Origin: Actinospica acidithermotolerans
GTDB taxonomy: Bacteria > Actinomycetota > Actinomycetes > Streptomycetales > Catenulisporaceae
Assembly: GCF_018139625.1 (NCBI RefSeq)
Contig: NZ_JAGSOH010000072.1
Span: forward strand, 1 to 39,309
Reading direction: 5' to 3'
DNA: 39,309 nucleotides
Shown one piece after another: positions 31,190-39,303 of this stretch; the first letter of the stretch is position 1, and every line of letters begins with the position of its first letter. The notes below the pieces were generated by a model that worked only from the letters and a program-made list of their open reading frames with translations, had not been told where the DNA came from and did not search any database. Both the position numbers and the translations under genes were made by a program.

Positions 31190-32352
31190 TGACCGCCATG
31201 CTCGACCCCACGCTTCCCGCCGAATACGAGGACCTCCGCAAGGCCGTCGAGGCCTTCGCGCGCGAGGAGGTGGCCCCGGTCATCGGCGACTACTACGAGC
31301 GGCACGCCTTCCCGTACCCGATCGTCGCCGCGATGGGACGGATGGGCCTGTTCGGCCTGCCGTTCCCGAGCGAGTACGGCGGCATGGACGGCGACTACTT
31401 CGCGCTGTGCATCGCGCTGGAGGAGCTCGCCCGGGTCGACTCGTCCGTGGCCATCACGCTCGAGGCGGGCGTCAGCCTGGGCTCGATGCCGGTGTACCGC
31501 TTCGGCACCGACGAGCAGAAGGAGTACTGGCTCACCGACCTGTGCAAGGGCGAGCGGCTGGCGGCGTTCGGGCTCACCGAACCCGGCGGCGGCTCCGACG
31601 CGGGCGCCGTGAACACCCGCGCGGGCAACGTCGGCGACTCCTGGGTCATCAACGGCTCGAAGTCCTTCATCACCAACTCCGGCACCGACATCACCTCGCT
31701 GATCACGGTCATGGCCGTGACCGCGCGCGATGACGACGGACGCGCCGAGCTGAGCTGCGTCCTCGTGCCGTCCGGGACCCCGGGCCTGACGGTCGAGCCC
31801 GGCTACTCGAAGGTCGGCTGGTGCGCCTCGGACACCCACGGCCTGGTCTTCGACAACTGCCGCGTGCCGCAGGAGAACCTGCTCGGCGAGCGAGGCCGCG
31901 GGTACGCCCAGTTCCTGCGCACGCTCGACGAGGGCCGGATCGCGATCGCCGCGCTGGCCACCGGGCTCGCGCAGGGCTGTGTCGACGAGTGCGTCCGCTA
32001 CGTCAAGGAGCGTTCCGCCTTCGGCCACAAGATCGGCGAGTACCAGGCGATCCAGTTCAAGATCGCCGACATGGAGGCTCGGGCGCACAGCTCGCGGCTG
32101 GCCTGGCGGCACGCGGCCGGCCTGCTGCTGGCCGGCAAGCCGTTCAAGAAGGAGGCCGCGATCGCCAAGCTGGCGGCGAGCGAGGCCGCGATGGCCAGCG
32201 CGCGCGAGGCCGCGCAGATCTTCGGCGGCTACGGCTTCATGAACGAGTTCCCGGTCGGCCGCTTCTACCGGGACGCGAAGATCCTGGAGATCGGCGAGGG
32301 CACCAGCGAGGTGCAGCGCCTGCTGATCGCCCGCTCGCTGAACCTGGTCTGA
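31186..32352 (+). CDS. acdH: acyl-CoA dehydrogenase (AcdH-like, branched-chain substrates)
   Basis: 388-residue flavoprotein that oxidises acyl-CoA, passing electrons to ETF. Seen: FGLTEPGGGSDAG (FAD-binding), FGHKIGEYQAIQFKIADM, and FGGYGFMNEFPVGRFYRDAKI. The catalytic base is Glu371 in EIGEGTSE, the short/medium-chain position; isovaleryl-CoA dehydrogenases usually have Ala or Gly there. AcdH of S. coelicolor is known to act in branched-chain amino-acid breakdown, so isovaleryl-CoA or 2-methyl-branched acyl-CoAs are probable substrates. ATG 31186 overlaps the hmgL stop; ATG 31189 is the alternative. Last gene of the operon. Confidence 0.93.
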   Translation: MMTAMLDPTLPAEYEDLRKAVEAFAREEVAPVIGDYYERHAFPYPIVAAMGRMGLFGLPFPSEYGGMDGDYFALCIALEELARVDSSVAITLEAGVSLGSMPVYRFGTDEQKEYWLTDLCKGERLAAFGLTEPGGGSDAGAVNTRAGNVGDSWVINGSKSFITNSGTDITSLITVMAVTARDDDGRAELSCVLVPSGTPGLTVEPGYSKVGWCASDTHGLVFDNCRVPQENLLGERGRGYAQFLRTLDEGRIAIAALATGLAQGCVDECVRYVKERSAFGHKIGEYQAIQFKIADMEARAHSSRLAWRHAAGLLLAGKPFKKEAAIAKLAASEAAMASAREAAQIFGGYGFMNEFPVGRFYRDAKILEIGEGTSEVQRLLIARSLNLV

Positions 32353-32390
32353 AATCTCGTCGAATCTCCCTCGACGCAGGTGAGAGTGGC

Positions 32391-32416
32391 AGGACGCCGG
32401 GGTATCCCGGCGTCCT
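32391..32416 (+). terminator. terminator of the leucine-catabolism operon
   Basis: Perfect 11-bp stem AGGACGCCGGG (32391–32401) and complement (32406–32416) around GTAT, 39 bp past the acdH stop. No U tract. It ends 21 bp before a -10 candidate for the next gene. Confidence 0.8.
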
Positions 32417-32436
32417 CAAGGCGGGCCGGAAACTGG

Positions 32437-32442
32437 TAGCCT
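32437..32442 (+). promoter_or_regulatory. -10 element (TAGCCT) of the DUF6918-type gene
   Basis: TAGCCT lies between the operon terminator and the gene starting at 32498, leaving a leader of about 50 nt that includes the GGAGAAGAG ribosome site. Confidence 0.4.
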
Positions 32443-32497
32443 GTGCGAACCCTGAGGGGGGAATTTTTCGCCACGCGCCATAGGAGAAGAGCCGCAC

Positions 32498-32929
32498 ATG
32501 GCCACTCTGCAGGAGACCCTGCTCGCCCCGGATGTCCGCCCGAACGTCATCGCCGACGGCGTGACCCTCGTCGAGGAGGAGGTGTCGGACAAGGGCCTGA
32601 TCATCAAGGGCGCCTACAAGACCGTCACCGCCTTCGCCTCCGGCATCATCCACGACGCGGTGGAGACGCTGCTTCCGGAGATGATCGGCAAGCTTGACCC
32701 GTTCTGGGCCGACTTCCAGGCTGCCGGCGGCGGCAGCTTCGGCGACTACCTCGCCAAGAACGGCGAGGCCGCGTCCGAGGCCCTGCTCGCCGTCACCGAC
32801 GAGCGTGCCAAGAACTCGGAGCGCGCCCCGATCCGCAAGGCCTACAACGCCGTGCGTCCGAGCGGAGTCAAGAACGTCGAGGCCGCGCTGCCGCGTCTGG
32901 GCGCCCTCATCGAGAAGTACGCGGGCTGA
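32498..32929 (+). CDS. DUF6918-type conserved hypothetical protein
   Basis: 143-residue soluble protein starting MATLQETLLAPDVRPNVI, with a predominantly helical body (VIADGVTLVEEEVSDK, KTVTAFASGIIHDAVETLLPEM) and a C-terminal RKAYNAVRPSGVKNVEAALPRL. It matches my recollection of DUF6918, an actinobacterial family without known function. GGAGAAGAG precedes the ATG by ~9 nt. Good codon bias and own promoter and terminator suggest a well expressed monocistronic gene. No enzymatic motif is visible. Confidence 0.8.
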   Translation: MATLQETLLAPDVRPNVIADGVTLVEEEVSDKGLIIKGAYKTVTAFASGIIHDAVETLLPEMIGKLDPFWADFQAAGGGSFGDYLAKNGEAASEALLAVTDERAKNSERAPIRKAYNAVRPSGVKNVEAALPRLGALIEKYAG

Positions 32930-32966
32930 CGCAACCTCAGCCGCAGTACGCGCACCGCAACTAGTT

Positions 32967-32990
32967 ACGGCAGCTACTGCCGTTCTTGTC
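32967..32990 (+). terminator. short terminator after the DUF6918-type gene
   Basis: ACGGCAG (32967–32973), CTA loop, CTGCCGT (32977–32983), followed by TCTTGTC. It starts 38 bp past the stop. Confidence 0.7.
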
Positions 32991-33004
32991 AGTGCCTCCT
33001 GCGA

Positions 33005-33041
33005 TAGTCGATTCAGATGACGTCGAGTCATCAGTCGACTA
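33005..33041. promoter_or_regulatory. two-tier palindrome just upstream of the Myb-like gene
   Basis: Outer arms TAGTCGA (33005–33011) and TCGACTA (33035–33041) enclose inner arms GATGAC (33016–33021) and GTCATC (33027–33032). It ends a few bases before the AGGAGG ribosome site (33044–33049). A -35-like TTGTCA is at 32986–32991. It could be an operator in the promoter or, if transcribed, a hairpin next to the ribosome site. Confidence 0.6.
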
Positions 33042-33056
33042 CCAGGAGGCATTGTC

Positions 33057-33443
33057 ATGTCTGTGAACCAGATCGAGCTCGAGCTCGCCGCCAACTCCGG
33101 CCCCGCCTGGCTCGCCGTGGAGGGCGCGCCGGTGACGGTGTCCTTCCCCGCCGAGGCCGTGCGCTTCGAGGGTGAGGAGTTGCGCTTCGTCACGGGAGGC
33201 GACGTGGTGCGCACCGTGCCGCGCAACGAAGTCGCGGCGCTCAGCTGGCGCGGCACGGCGCGCGGCAAGCCCACTCCCCCGCGCAACGCGGGCGTCGCGT
33301 GGACGGACGAGGAGCGCGAGCAGCTCGCCGCGGAGGTGCACGGCGAGCTGAGCTGGGCCGAGATCGGGCGCCGGCACGAGAGATCCGTGGCGGGCGTACG
33401 GCTCGAGGCGGAGAAGTTGGGGCTCATCGAGGCGCCGAAGTAG
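33057..33443 (+). CDS. small protein with a C-terminal Myb/SANT-like helix-turn-helix
   Basis: 128 residues. The N-terminal ~75 residues look beta-rich (IELELAANSGPAWLAVEG, VRFEGEELRFVTGG). After a Pro-rich linker comes AWTDEEREQLAAEVHG, then LSWAEIGRRHERSVAGVRLEA, then LGLIE: a tryptophan-initiated three-helix pattern as in Myb/SANT or GcrA-like DNA-binding folds. The family is not one I can name. ATG at 33057 has a perfect AGGAGG seven bases upstream. The palindrome directly upstream suggests autoregulation. Convergent with glnE. Confidence 0.75.
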   Translation: MSVNQIELELAANSGPAWLAVEGAPVTVSFPAEAVRFEGEELRFVTGGDVVRTVPRNEVAALSWRGTARGKPTPPRNAGVAWTDEEREQLAAEVHGELSWAEIGRRHERSVAGVRLEAEKLGLIEAPK

Positions 33444-33464
33444 CGCCTGGGCACCCGGCGCCAC

Positions 33465-33506
33465 GCGGGGATTCGGCGCGCACCGAGTGTTCGTTCGAAT
33501 CCCCGC
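33465..33506. terminator. inverted repeat between the Myb-like gene and glnE
   Basis: 11-bp arms GCGGGGATTCG (33465–33475) and CGAATCCCCGC (33496–33506) with a ~20-nt loop, located between two convergent stops (33443 and 33527). Probable shared terminator, though the loop is large and there is no U tract. Confidence 0.55.
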
Positions 33507-33526
33507 ATCACAACTAGTTCTCGCTG

Positions 33527-36500
33527 TCAATCCGTGTCGTAGAACAGTCGCTCGAAGGCGGTACGCGCGCGGCGCGCCAGCCGGCGATGGGTGTCGAGCA
33601 GCGTCTCGCTGTCGACGTCCTCGCCGAGGTAGCGCGCGATCCCGGCCAGCTCCTTCGCATCCGTGGGGACCTGGTCGCCGGGTCGTCCGCGCACGATCGC
33701 GATCCCGTTGCGCAGCAAGGAGGTGTGCGTCCAGGCTTCGTCGAGCAGCGCGGCGTCCTCGGCGTCCAGCAGTCCGGCGTGGGCAGCCGCGGCGAGGGAG
33801 GCCCGCGTCCCGGTGACGCGCAGCTCCGGCACGTCGTTCCCGTGCCGCAACTGGAGGAGCTGCGCGATCCATTCGACATCTGACAGGCCGCCGGGGCCGA
33901 GCTTGGTGTGCAGCGCGCGGTCGGCGCCGCGCGGCAGCCGCTCGGCCTCCATCCTGGCCTTCAGCCGCCGGATCTCGCGCACCTCGGCCTCGCCCGCCCC
34001 GGATTCCGGGTAGCGGAAGGGGTCGATCGCGGCGATGAACCGCTTGCCGAGGTCGGCGTCGCCGGCGACCGTTGCCGCGCGCAGCAGCGCCTGCGCCTCC
34101 CAGGTGTTGGACCAGCGCTGGTAGTACGCGGCGTATGAGGCGAGCGTGCGCACCAGCGGCCCCTGCCTGCCCTCGGGCCGCAGGTCGGCGTCGATCTGCA
34201 GCGGCGGGTCGGTGCTCGGCGTCTGCAGCAGCGAGCGCATCTCGGTCGCGATGGCCGTAGCCGCGCTCGATGCGGCGCGCTCGTCGGCGCCGGGCAGCGG
34301 CTCGTAGACGAACAGCACGTCTGCGTCCGAGCCGTATCCGAGCTCGAAGCCGCCGAACCGGCCCATGCCGATGACCGCGAAACGAACCAGCGGCTTGCCG
34401 TCGCCGGAGCCGAAGGCCAGCACGGCGTCGAGCGCGCCCTGCACGGTGGCGGCGGTAACGTCCGTCAGCGCGCGCCCGATCGCCTCGACGCGCACTCCGG
34501 GACCCGCATCCTCGAACTGCCCCAGCACGTCGGCCGCCGCGATGCGCAGCAACTCCCGCCTGCGGACGGCGCGGACGGACGCGACAGCCTGGGCGGCGTC
34601 GGAGGCGCGGCACACGAGCGCGGTCAACTCCGTCGCCAGGGACTCGCGCGTCTTCGGCTCGATCGACTTCGAGAGCTCCGCGACGGCGTTGGGCGCGCGC
34701 AGCAGCAGATCCGTGACGTAGCCCCCCGAGGAGAGCAGCTGGGCCAGCCTCGCCGCGGTCTCGCCCTCGTCGCGCAGCGATCTGAGGTACCAGGGCGTGC
34801 TGCCGAGCGCGTCGGACAGCCGGCGGAAGGCCAGCAGGCTCGCGTCCGGATCCGGTGCGTCGCCGAACCAGTTGAGGAACGCCGGAAGCAGCGTGCGCTG
34901 AATAGCCGCGCGGCGGCTCAGACCCGAGGTCAGCGCCTCGATGTTCGTCAGCGCGCCGGCCGGATCCGCGTAGCCCAGCGCCGTGAGCCGCGATTTCGCC
35001 GCGTCGGCCGAGAGCTTCTCGGAGTCGGTGCTCAACCGGACATCGGCGGGCGCGAGCCGGGAGACCGTCGTGAGAAGGGGCCGGTAGAACAGCTTCTCAT
35101 GCAGTTGGCGCACGACGCGCGCGTGCGACTGCCAGGCCGCGCGCAGCTGGCCGGCCGGGTCCGTGCTGAAGCCGAGCGAGCGGCCGATCCGCCGCAGCGA
35201 GGGCTCATCGGTCGGCATCAGATGCGTGCGCTCCAACCGGAAGAGCTGGATCCGGTGCTCGACCGTGCGCAGGAACTCGTAAGCCTCAGCGAGCTGCTGC
35301 GCGTCCTGCCGGCCGACGAAGCCGCCGGTACCGAGCGCTGCCAAGGCATCCAGCGTCGCGCGCTTGCGCAGCGACGGATCGGCGCGGCCGTGGACCAGCT
35401 GCAGCAGCTGGATCGCGAACTCGACGTCGCGCAAGCCGCCGGGACCGAGCTTGATCTCCCGCTCGACGGAAGCGGAGCCCGGAGCGCTGCGCAGCGAGGA
35501 TTTCGCGTGGTCCACGACACGCCGCCGCATCGCGCGCACGTCCTCGACGAAATGCGGGCGCTCCACCGCCGACCAGATCAGCGGGCTGACGAACCCGACG
35601 TACGCCTCGCCGAGCTCCATGTCCCCCGCGACCGGCCGCGCCTTGAGCAGCGCCTGGAACTCCCAGGTCTTCGCCCAGCGCTGGTAGTACGCGGCGTGGC
35701 TGGCGAGCGTGCGCACCAGCGGACCGGACTTGCCCTCGGGCCGCAGTCCCGCGTCGACCTGCCAGATACTGCCCTCGGCCGTCACCTCGCCGCACAGCCG
35801 CATCATCCCGGCGGCCAGCTGGGTGCCGGTGCGCAGCGCCTCGTACTCCTCGGCCTCGCTGCCGTCCGGCATCCGCCCCGGGGCGGCGACGAAAACGACG
35901 TCCACGTCGCTGACGTAGTTCAGCTCGCGTGCGCCGCACTTGCCCATGCCGACGACCGCGAGCCGGCACGGGACCGCGTCGGCCGAGAGTTCCGCGCGGG
36001 CGACGGCGAGCGCGGCGTCCAACGTGGCCCCGGCCAGGTCGGACAGCTCGCGCCCGACCTCGGCCATCGAAGCCCCGCCGGCCACGTCGCGGGCCGTGAT
36101 ACGCAGCAGACCCCTGCGATACGCCACGCGCAGCGCGTCCGCCGCCTCGAGGCCGGTCAGCCGCGCGCGCGGCTCGCCGGCACCCGGATCCGCGCCGACC
36201 GCGGTCAGCAGCGTGCGGCGCAGGAAGTCCGGACCCGGCGCCAGGTCCTCCGGCTCCAGTTCGTCCAGCGCGTGCCAGGACTGCGGGTGCCTGGCCAGGA
36301 AATCGCCGAGCACCGAGGAGACGCCGAGGACGCCGAGCAGCCTTCCGCGCAACGGCTGGGAGGCGGCCAGCGTCGCCCGCAGCACCTGCCGGTCGTCGGT
36401 GTCGGCGGCCAGCAGCCGGGCCAGGGATCCGAGCGCGGTGTCGGGATCCGCGCACTTCCCGACGCTCTCCAGGAACACCGGATCCACGGCCAGATCTTCG

Positions 36501-36601
36501 AACTCGGGTCCGGCCAGCAGCGCGGCGGCGGCCGCCGGATCGGCGAATCCGCGGCGAGCTAGTCGGCTGAGCTGCGATTCGCGTTCTCGGGGAGCGGCCA
36601 C
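33527..36601 (-). CDS. glnE: bifunctional glutamine-synthetase adenylyltransferase/deadenylase
   Basis: 1024-residue GlnE that adds or removes AMP on a tyrosine of type I glutamine synthetase according to nitrogen status. Two nucleotidyltransferase domains are visible: N-terminal deadenylase with GMGKCGARELNYVSDVDVVF (DVD near 234) and C-terminal adenylylase with GMGRFGGFELGYGSDADVLF (DAD near 759), each followed by WEFQALLKARPVAGD/WEAQALLRAATVAGD and LGPGGLRDVEF/LGPGGLSDVEW. Length matches actinobacterial GlnE. Start: GTG at 36601 with AAGGT upstream. It lies 1.1 kb from a glnA2-type gene, as in other actinobacteria. Confidence 0.96.
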   Translation of the reverse strand: MAAPRERESQLSRLARRGFADPAAAAALLAGPEFEDLAVDPVFLESVGKCADPDTALGSLARLLAADTDDRQVLRATLAASQPLRGRLLGVLGVSSVLGDFLARHPQSWHALDELEPEDLAPGPDFLRRTLLTAVGADPGAGEPRARLTGLEAADALRVAYRRGLLRITARDVAGGASMAEVGRELSDLAGATLDAALAVARAELSADAVPCRLAVVGMGKCGARELNYVSDVDVVFVAAPGRMPDGSEAEEYEALRTGTQLAAGMMRLCGEVTAEGSIWQVDAGLRPEGKSGPLVRTLASHAAYYQRWAKTWEFQALLKARPVAGDMELGEAYVGFVSPLIWSAVERPHFVEDVRAMRRRVVDHAKSSLRSAPGSASVEREIKLGPGGLRDVEFAIQLLQLVHGRADPSLRKRATLDALAALGTGGFVGRQDAQQLAEAYEFLRTVEHRIQLFRLERTHLMPTDEPSLRRIGRSLGFSTDPAGQLRAAWQSHARVVRQLHEKLFYRPLLTTVSRLAPADVRLSTDSEKLSADAAKSRLTALGYADPAGALTNIEALTSGLSRRAAIQRTLLPAFLNWFGDAPDPDASLLAFRRLSDALGSTPWYLRSLRDEGETAARLAQLLSSGGYVTDLLLRAPNAVAELSKSIEPKTRESLATELTALVCRASDAAQAVASVRAVRRRELLRIAAADVLGQFEDAGPGVRVEAIGRALTDVTAATVQGALDAVLAFGSGDGKPLVRFAVIGMGRFGGFELGYGSDADVLFVYEPLPGADERAASSAATAIATEMRSLLQTPSTDPPLQIDADLRPEGRQGPLVRTLASYAAYYQRWSNTWEAQALLRAATVAGDADLGKRFIAAIDPFRYPESGAGEAEVREIRRLKARMEAERLPRGADRALHTKLGPGGLSDVEWIAQLLQLRHGNDVPELRVTGTRASLAAAAHAGLLDAEDAALLDEAWTHTSLLRNGIAIVRGRPGDQVPTDAKELAGIARYLGEDVDSETLLDTHRRLARRARTAFERLFYDTD

Positions 36602-36729
36602 GACTCGACCTTAACCACTGCGCGGGCCCGCGGCCAGGCCGGTTCCCGCCAAGATCGGCGATCATGACGCACGATTCGCGATAGTTCGCTCGAAAGAGTC
36701 ATTCGCCACGCGACTACCCTCCGCTGCGC

Positions 36730-36735
36730 TACGGT
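36730..36735 (+). promoter_or_regulatory. -10 element (TACGGT) of a leaderless TetR gene
   Basis: TACGGT ends 6 bases before the ATG at 36742, so the mRNA probably starts at the initiation codon. This supports the long N-terminus of that protein. Confidence 0.45.
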
Positions 36736-36741
36736 GACGCC

Positions 36742-37494
36742 ATGCGCGATATGACTGTGACTTCGACCGATTACACCGTTCGCGGCGCCCGTACCCCTGC
36801 TCCCGGGAGCACCGCACCGGGTTATCCCCGGCTCGCGGCGGACAGCGGCGTACTAGGCCAAGCGGTGCCCCGCGACCGCGCCGCCGCCAACGGCGCGCCC
36901 GCGGCCCCCGCGCCGGCCCGCCCGCGCGAGCGCAGGACCCTGACCCGGGCCGACTGGATCGGCACCGCCGTCGAGGCACTGGCCCGCGACGGCCTGCGCG
37001 CGGTGGCCGTGGAGCCGCTGGCCGAGCGCCTCGGCGCCACCAAGGGCTCCTTCTACTGGCACTTCCGTGATCGCAACGCCCTGCTGCAAGCCGCGGTGGA
37101 GCACTGGGAGGCCACGGTGATCGACGAATCGATCGCCCGCCTCGAGGAGATCGCCGACCCGATCGAGCGGCACAACGCGACGGTCGAACTGCTCAACGGC
37201 TCGCCGAAGGACGTGAAGATCTTCCTCGTCCTGCTGTGGAACGCCGACCACGTGGTCATCGCCCCCGCGATCGAGCGCATCGTGCGCAAGCGGATGGCGT
37301 ACTCCCAGCGGCTGCGCGAGCAGGCAGGCCTGACTCCCGACCAGGCCGAGCGTTCCGCGCTGCACGCCTACTCGGTGTGGCTCGGGCTGCAACTGCTGCG
37401 CCAGGCCGTACCCGGCGCGGTCCCCGAGGACCTCAGCGGCGAGACGCTCTCCGACTACGTCGCCCAGCTCGGGCGCCAGGCCGTCGGGCTCTAG
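36742..37494 (+). CDS. TetR/AcrR-family regulator with long disordered N-terminus
   Basis: 250 residues. The first ~63 are Ala/Pro/Arg-rich and disordered; then the DNA-binding domain RADWIGTAVEALARDG and VEPLAERLGATKGSFYWHFRDR, with a helical C-terminal domain containing FLVLLWNADHVVIAPAIERIV and AYSVWLGLQLLRQAVPG. Start at ATG 36742 is supported by a leaderless promoter; ATG 36751 is possible. Divergent from glnE, with 140 bp between starts, so it may control itself and perhaps glnE, but no palindrome comparable with the efflux locus is visible. Ligand unknown. Confidence 0.88.
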   Translation: MRDMTVTSTDYTVRGARTPAPGSTAPGYPRLAADSGVLGQAVPRDRAAANGAPAAPAPARPRERRTLTRADWIGTAVEALARDGLRAVAVEPLAERLGATKGSFYWHFRDRNALLQAAVEHWEATVIDESIARLEEIADPIERHNATVELLNGSPKDVKIFLVLLWNADHVVIAPAIERIVRKRMAYSQRLREQAGLTPDQAERSALHAYSVWLGLQLLRQAVPGAVPEDLSGETLSDYVAQLGRQAVGL

Positions 37495-37695
37495 GCCCGC
37501 CGCCGCACCCGGCGGCGACGGCACCCGCCTAGCGGGCCGACGGCTCGCCCCACCACTCCACCTCACACCGACCGGCCGACTCTCCCCCCGGTACCGCCGC
37601 GGTCCTCGCAGGGATCCTCCTCGGCGTTCAGGTACCCGAACCAGGCCAGGTCGGAATGCGCAGCCCCAGCGAGCGAGCGCCCGCGCCCACTCTCC

Positions 37696-39033
37696 CTAGA
37701 GCACCGGCAGGTAGCGGCCCAGCTCGAACGGCGTGACCTGCCGCTCGTACTCGGCCCATTCGGCGCGCTTGTTGCGCAGGAAGAACTCGAAGACGTGCTC
37801 GCCGAGCGTCTCGGCGACCAGCTCGCTGCGCTCCATCAGCCCGATCGCCTCCTCCAGCGAGGACGGCAGCGGCTGAATGCCGAGCGCGCGCCGCTCCGCC
37901 CGCGTCAGCGACCAGACGTTGTCGTCCGCCCCGGGCGGCAGCTCATAACCCTCCTCGACACCCTTCAAGCCGGCGGCAAGAAGAACGGCGTACGCAAGGT
38001 ACGGGTTGCACGCGCTGTCCAGGCTGCGCACCTCGATGCGCGTGGACTGGCTCTTACCCGGCTTGTACATCGGCACGCGGACGAGAGCCGAGCGGTTGTT
38101 GTGGCCCCAGCAGATGTAGTTCGGAGCCTCGCCGCCGCCGGACAGGCGCTTGTACGAGTTCACCCACTGGTTGGTGACGGCGCTGATCTCACCCGCGTGC
38201 CGCAGCAGGCCCGCGATGAAAGAACGGCCCACCTTCGAAAGCTGGTACTCGGCCCCCGGCTCATGGAACGCGTTGCGGTCACCCTCGAACAGCGACAGGT
38301 GCGTGTGCATGCCGGAACCCGGGTGATCGGTCAGCGGCTTCGGCATGAAGGACGCGTAAACGCCCTGCTCCAGCGCGACCTCCTTCACCACCAGGCGGAA
38401 GGTCATGATGTTGTCCGCGGTCGAGAGCGCGTCCGCGTACCGCAGGTCGATCTCCTGCTGGCCGGGCGCCGCCTCATGGTGACTGAACTCGACCGAGATG
38501 CCCATCGACTCCAGATGGGTGATGGCCTGCCGGCGGAAGTCATGCCCGACGCCGTGCGGCGTCAGATCGAAATAGCCGGAAGAGTCCACCGGCTCCGGCG
38601 CCCGGCCAGCCTCCGGCTCGTTCCTGAACAGGAAGAACTCGATCTCCGGATGCGTGTAGAAGGTGAAACCCTTCTCCGCGGCCTTCGCCAGCGCACGCTT
38701 GAGCACATAGCGCGGATCGGCGTACGAAGCAGTGCCGTCCGGAGTCTGGATATCGCAGAACATCCGGCCCGTACCCGGCGCCTCCGCCCGCCACGGCAGA
38801 ATCTGGAAAGTCGACGGATCAGGCTTGACCAGCATGTCCGACTCATGCACCCGGGCAAAGCCCTCGATCGCGGAACCATCGAAGCCGATCCCCTCCGCGA
38901 AAGCCTGCTCCAGCTCGGCCGGCGCCACCGCCACCGACTTCAGAAAACCCAGCACATCGGTGAACCACAAGCGGACGAAGCGGATGTCCCGCTCCTCCAG
39001 GGTCCTGAGGACGAACTCCTGCTGCCGCTCCAT
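37696..39033 (-). CDS. glnA2: GlnA2-type type I glutamine synthetase-like ligase (possible gamma-glutamylpolyamine synthetase)
   Basis: 445-residue GSI-fold ligase. Seen: VRLWFTDVLGFLKSVAV, FDGSAIEGFARV, HPEIEFFLF, HHEAAPGQQEIDLRYADALSTADN (in part: the HHE and GQQEID metal/ATP residues), GSGMHTHLSL, and NNRSALVRVPMYKPG. It resembles Streptomyces GlnA2 (SCO2241) far more than GlnA1; SCO2241 has been described as a gamma-glutamylpolyamine synthetase, so polyamine use is a better guess than ammonium assimilation. EGYELPP (Tyr ~361) occupies the place of the adenylylated loop NLYDLPP. Start: ATG 39033 with GGAG seven bases upstream, rather than GTG 39039. Monocistronic, next to the rRNA operon end. 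Confidence 0.93.
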   Translation of the reverse strand: MERQQEFVLRTLEERDIRFVRLWFTDVLGFLKSVAVAPAELEQAFAEGIGFDGSAIEGFARVHESDMLVKPDPSTFQILPWRAEAPGTGRMFCDIQTPDGTASYADPRYVLKRALAKAAEKGFTFYTHPEIEFFLFRNEPEAGRAPEPVDSSGYFDLTPHGVGHDFRRQAITHLESMGISVEFSHHEAAPGQQEIDLRYADALSTADNIMTFRLVVKEVALEQGVYASFMPKPLTDHPGSGMHTHLSLFEGDRNAFHEPGAEYQLSKVGRSFIAGLLRHAGEISAVTNQWVNSYKRLSGGGEAPNYICWGHNNRSALVRVPMYKPGKSQSTRIEVRSLDSACNPYLAYAVLLAAGLKGVEEGYELPPGADDNVWSLTRAERRALGIQPLPSSLEEAIGLMERSELVAETLGEHVFEFFLRNKRAEWAEYERQVTPFELGRYLPVL

Positions 39034-39139
39034 GATCACTCTCCGAATGAACTCTGCGTACCCGCCTACTAGGTCACACTATCCCCCGACACCGTTACCG
39101 CGAGGTAAACGGCCCATCCGGCAAGACCCCGAACACAAC

Positions 39140-39173
39140 TGAGGCCCGGAACCGTCACCGGTTCCAGGCCTCA
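39140..39173 (-). terminator. rRNA operon terminator
   Basis: Stem TGAGGCC + GGAACCG (39140–39146, 39148–39154) with complement CGGTTCC + GGCCTCA (39159–39165, 39167–39173), one mismatch, TCAC loop, located just after the 5S gene on the minus strand and followed by GTTGTGTTC. Confidence 0.88.
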
Positions 39174-39186
39174 GTCCTACAGGTAG

Positions 39187-39303
39187 CGCGGCGGCGTCCT
39201 ACTCTCCCACAAGGTCCCCCTTGCAGTACCATCGGCGCTGGCGGGCTTAGCTTCCGGGTTCGGGATGGGACCGGGCGTTTCCCCGCCGCCATGACCGCCG
39301 CAC
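39187..39303 (-). rRNA. rrf: 5S ribosomal RNA
   Basis: The minus strand reads GTGCGGCGGTCATGGC…, then GGGAAACGCCCGGTCCCAT, CCGAACCCGGAAGCTAAGC, GCCGATGGTACTGC and TGTGGGAGAGTAGGACGCCG, the canonical actinobacterial 5S rRNA. Both ends pair to form helix I (GCGGCGG with CCGCCGC). About 117 nt; ends estimated from helix I. The 23S and 16S genes should lie beyond the right edge, upstream on the minus strand. Confidence 0.96.

Noticed and set aside
33480-33510. tRNA-like T-arm (GTTCGAATCCCCGC)
   Set aside because: The T-stem does not pair and no anticodon or acceptor arm is found; the bases belong to an 11-bp inverted repeat that better fits a terminator.
37495-37695. Possible small gene between the TetR gene and glnA2
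   Set aside because: No start with ribosome site and no convincing codon bias; C-rich sequence between convergent genes.
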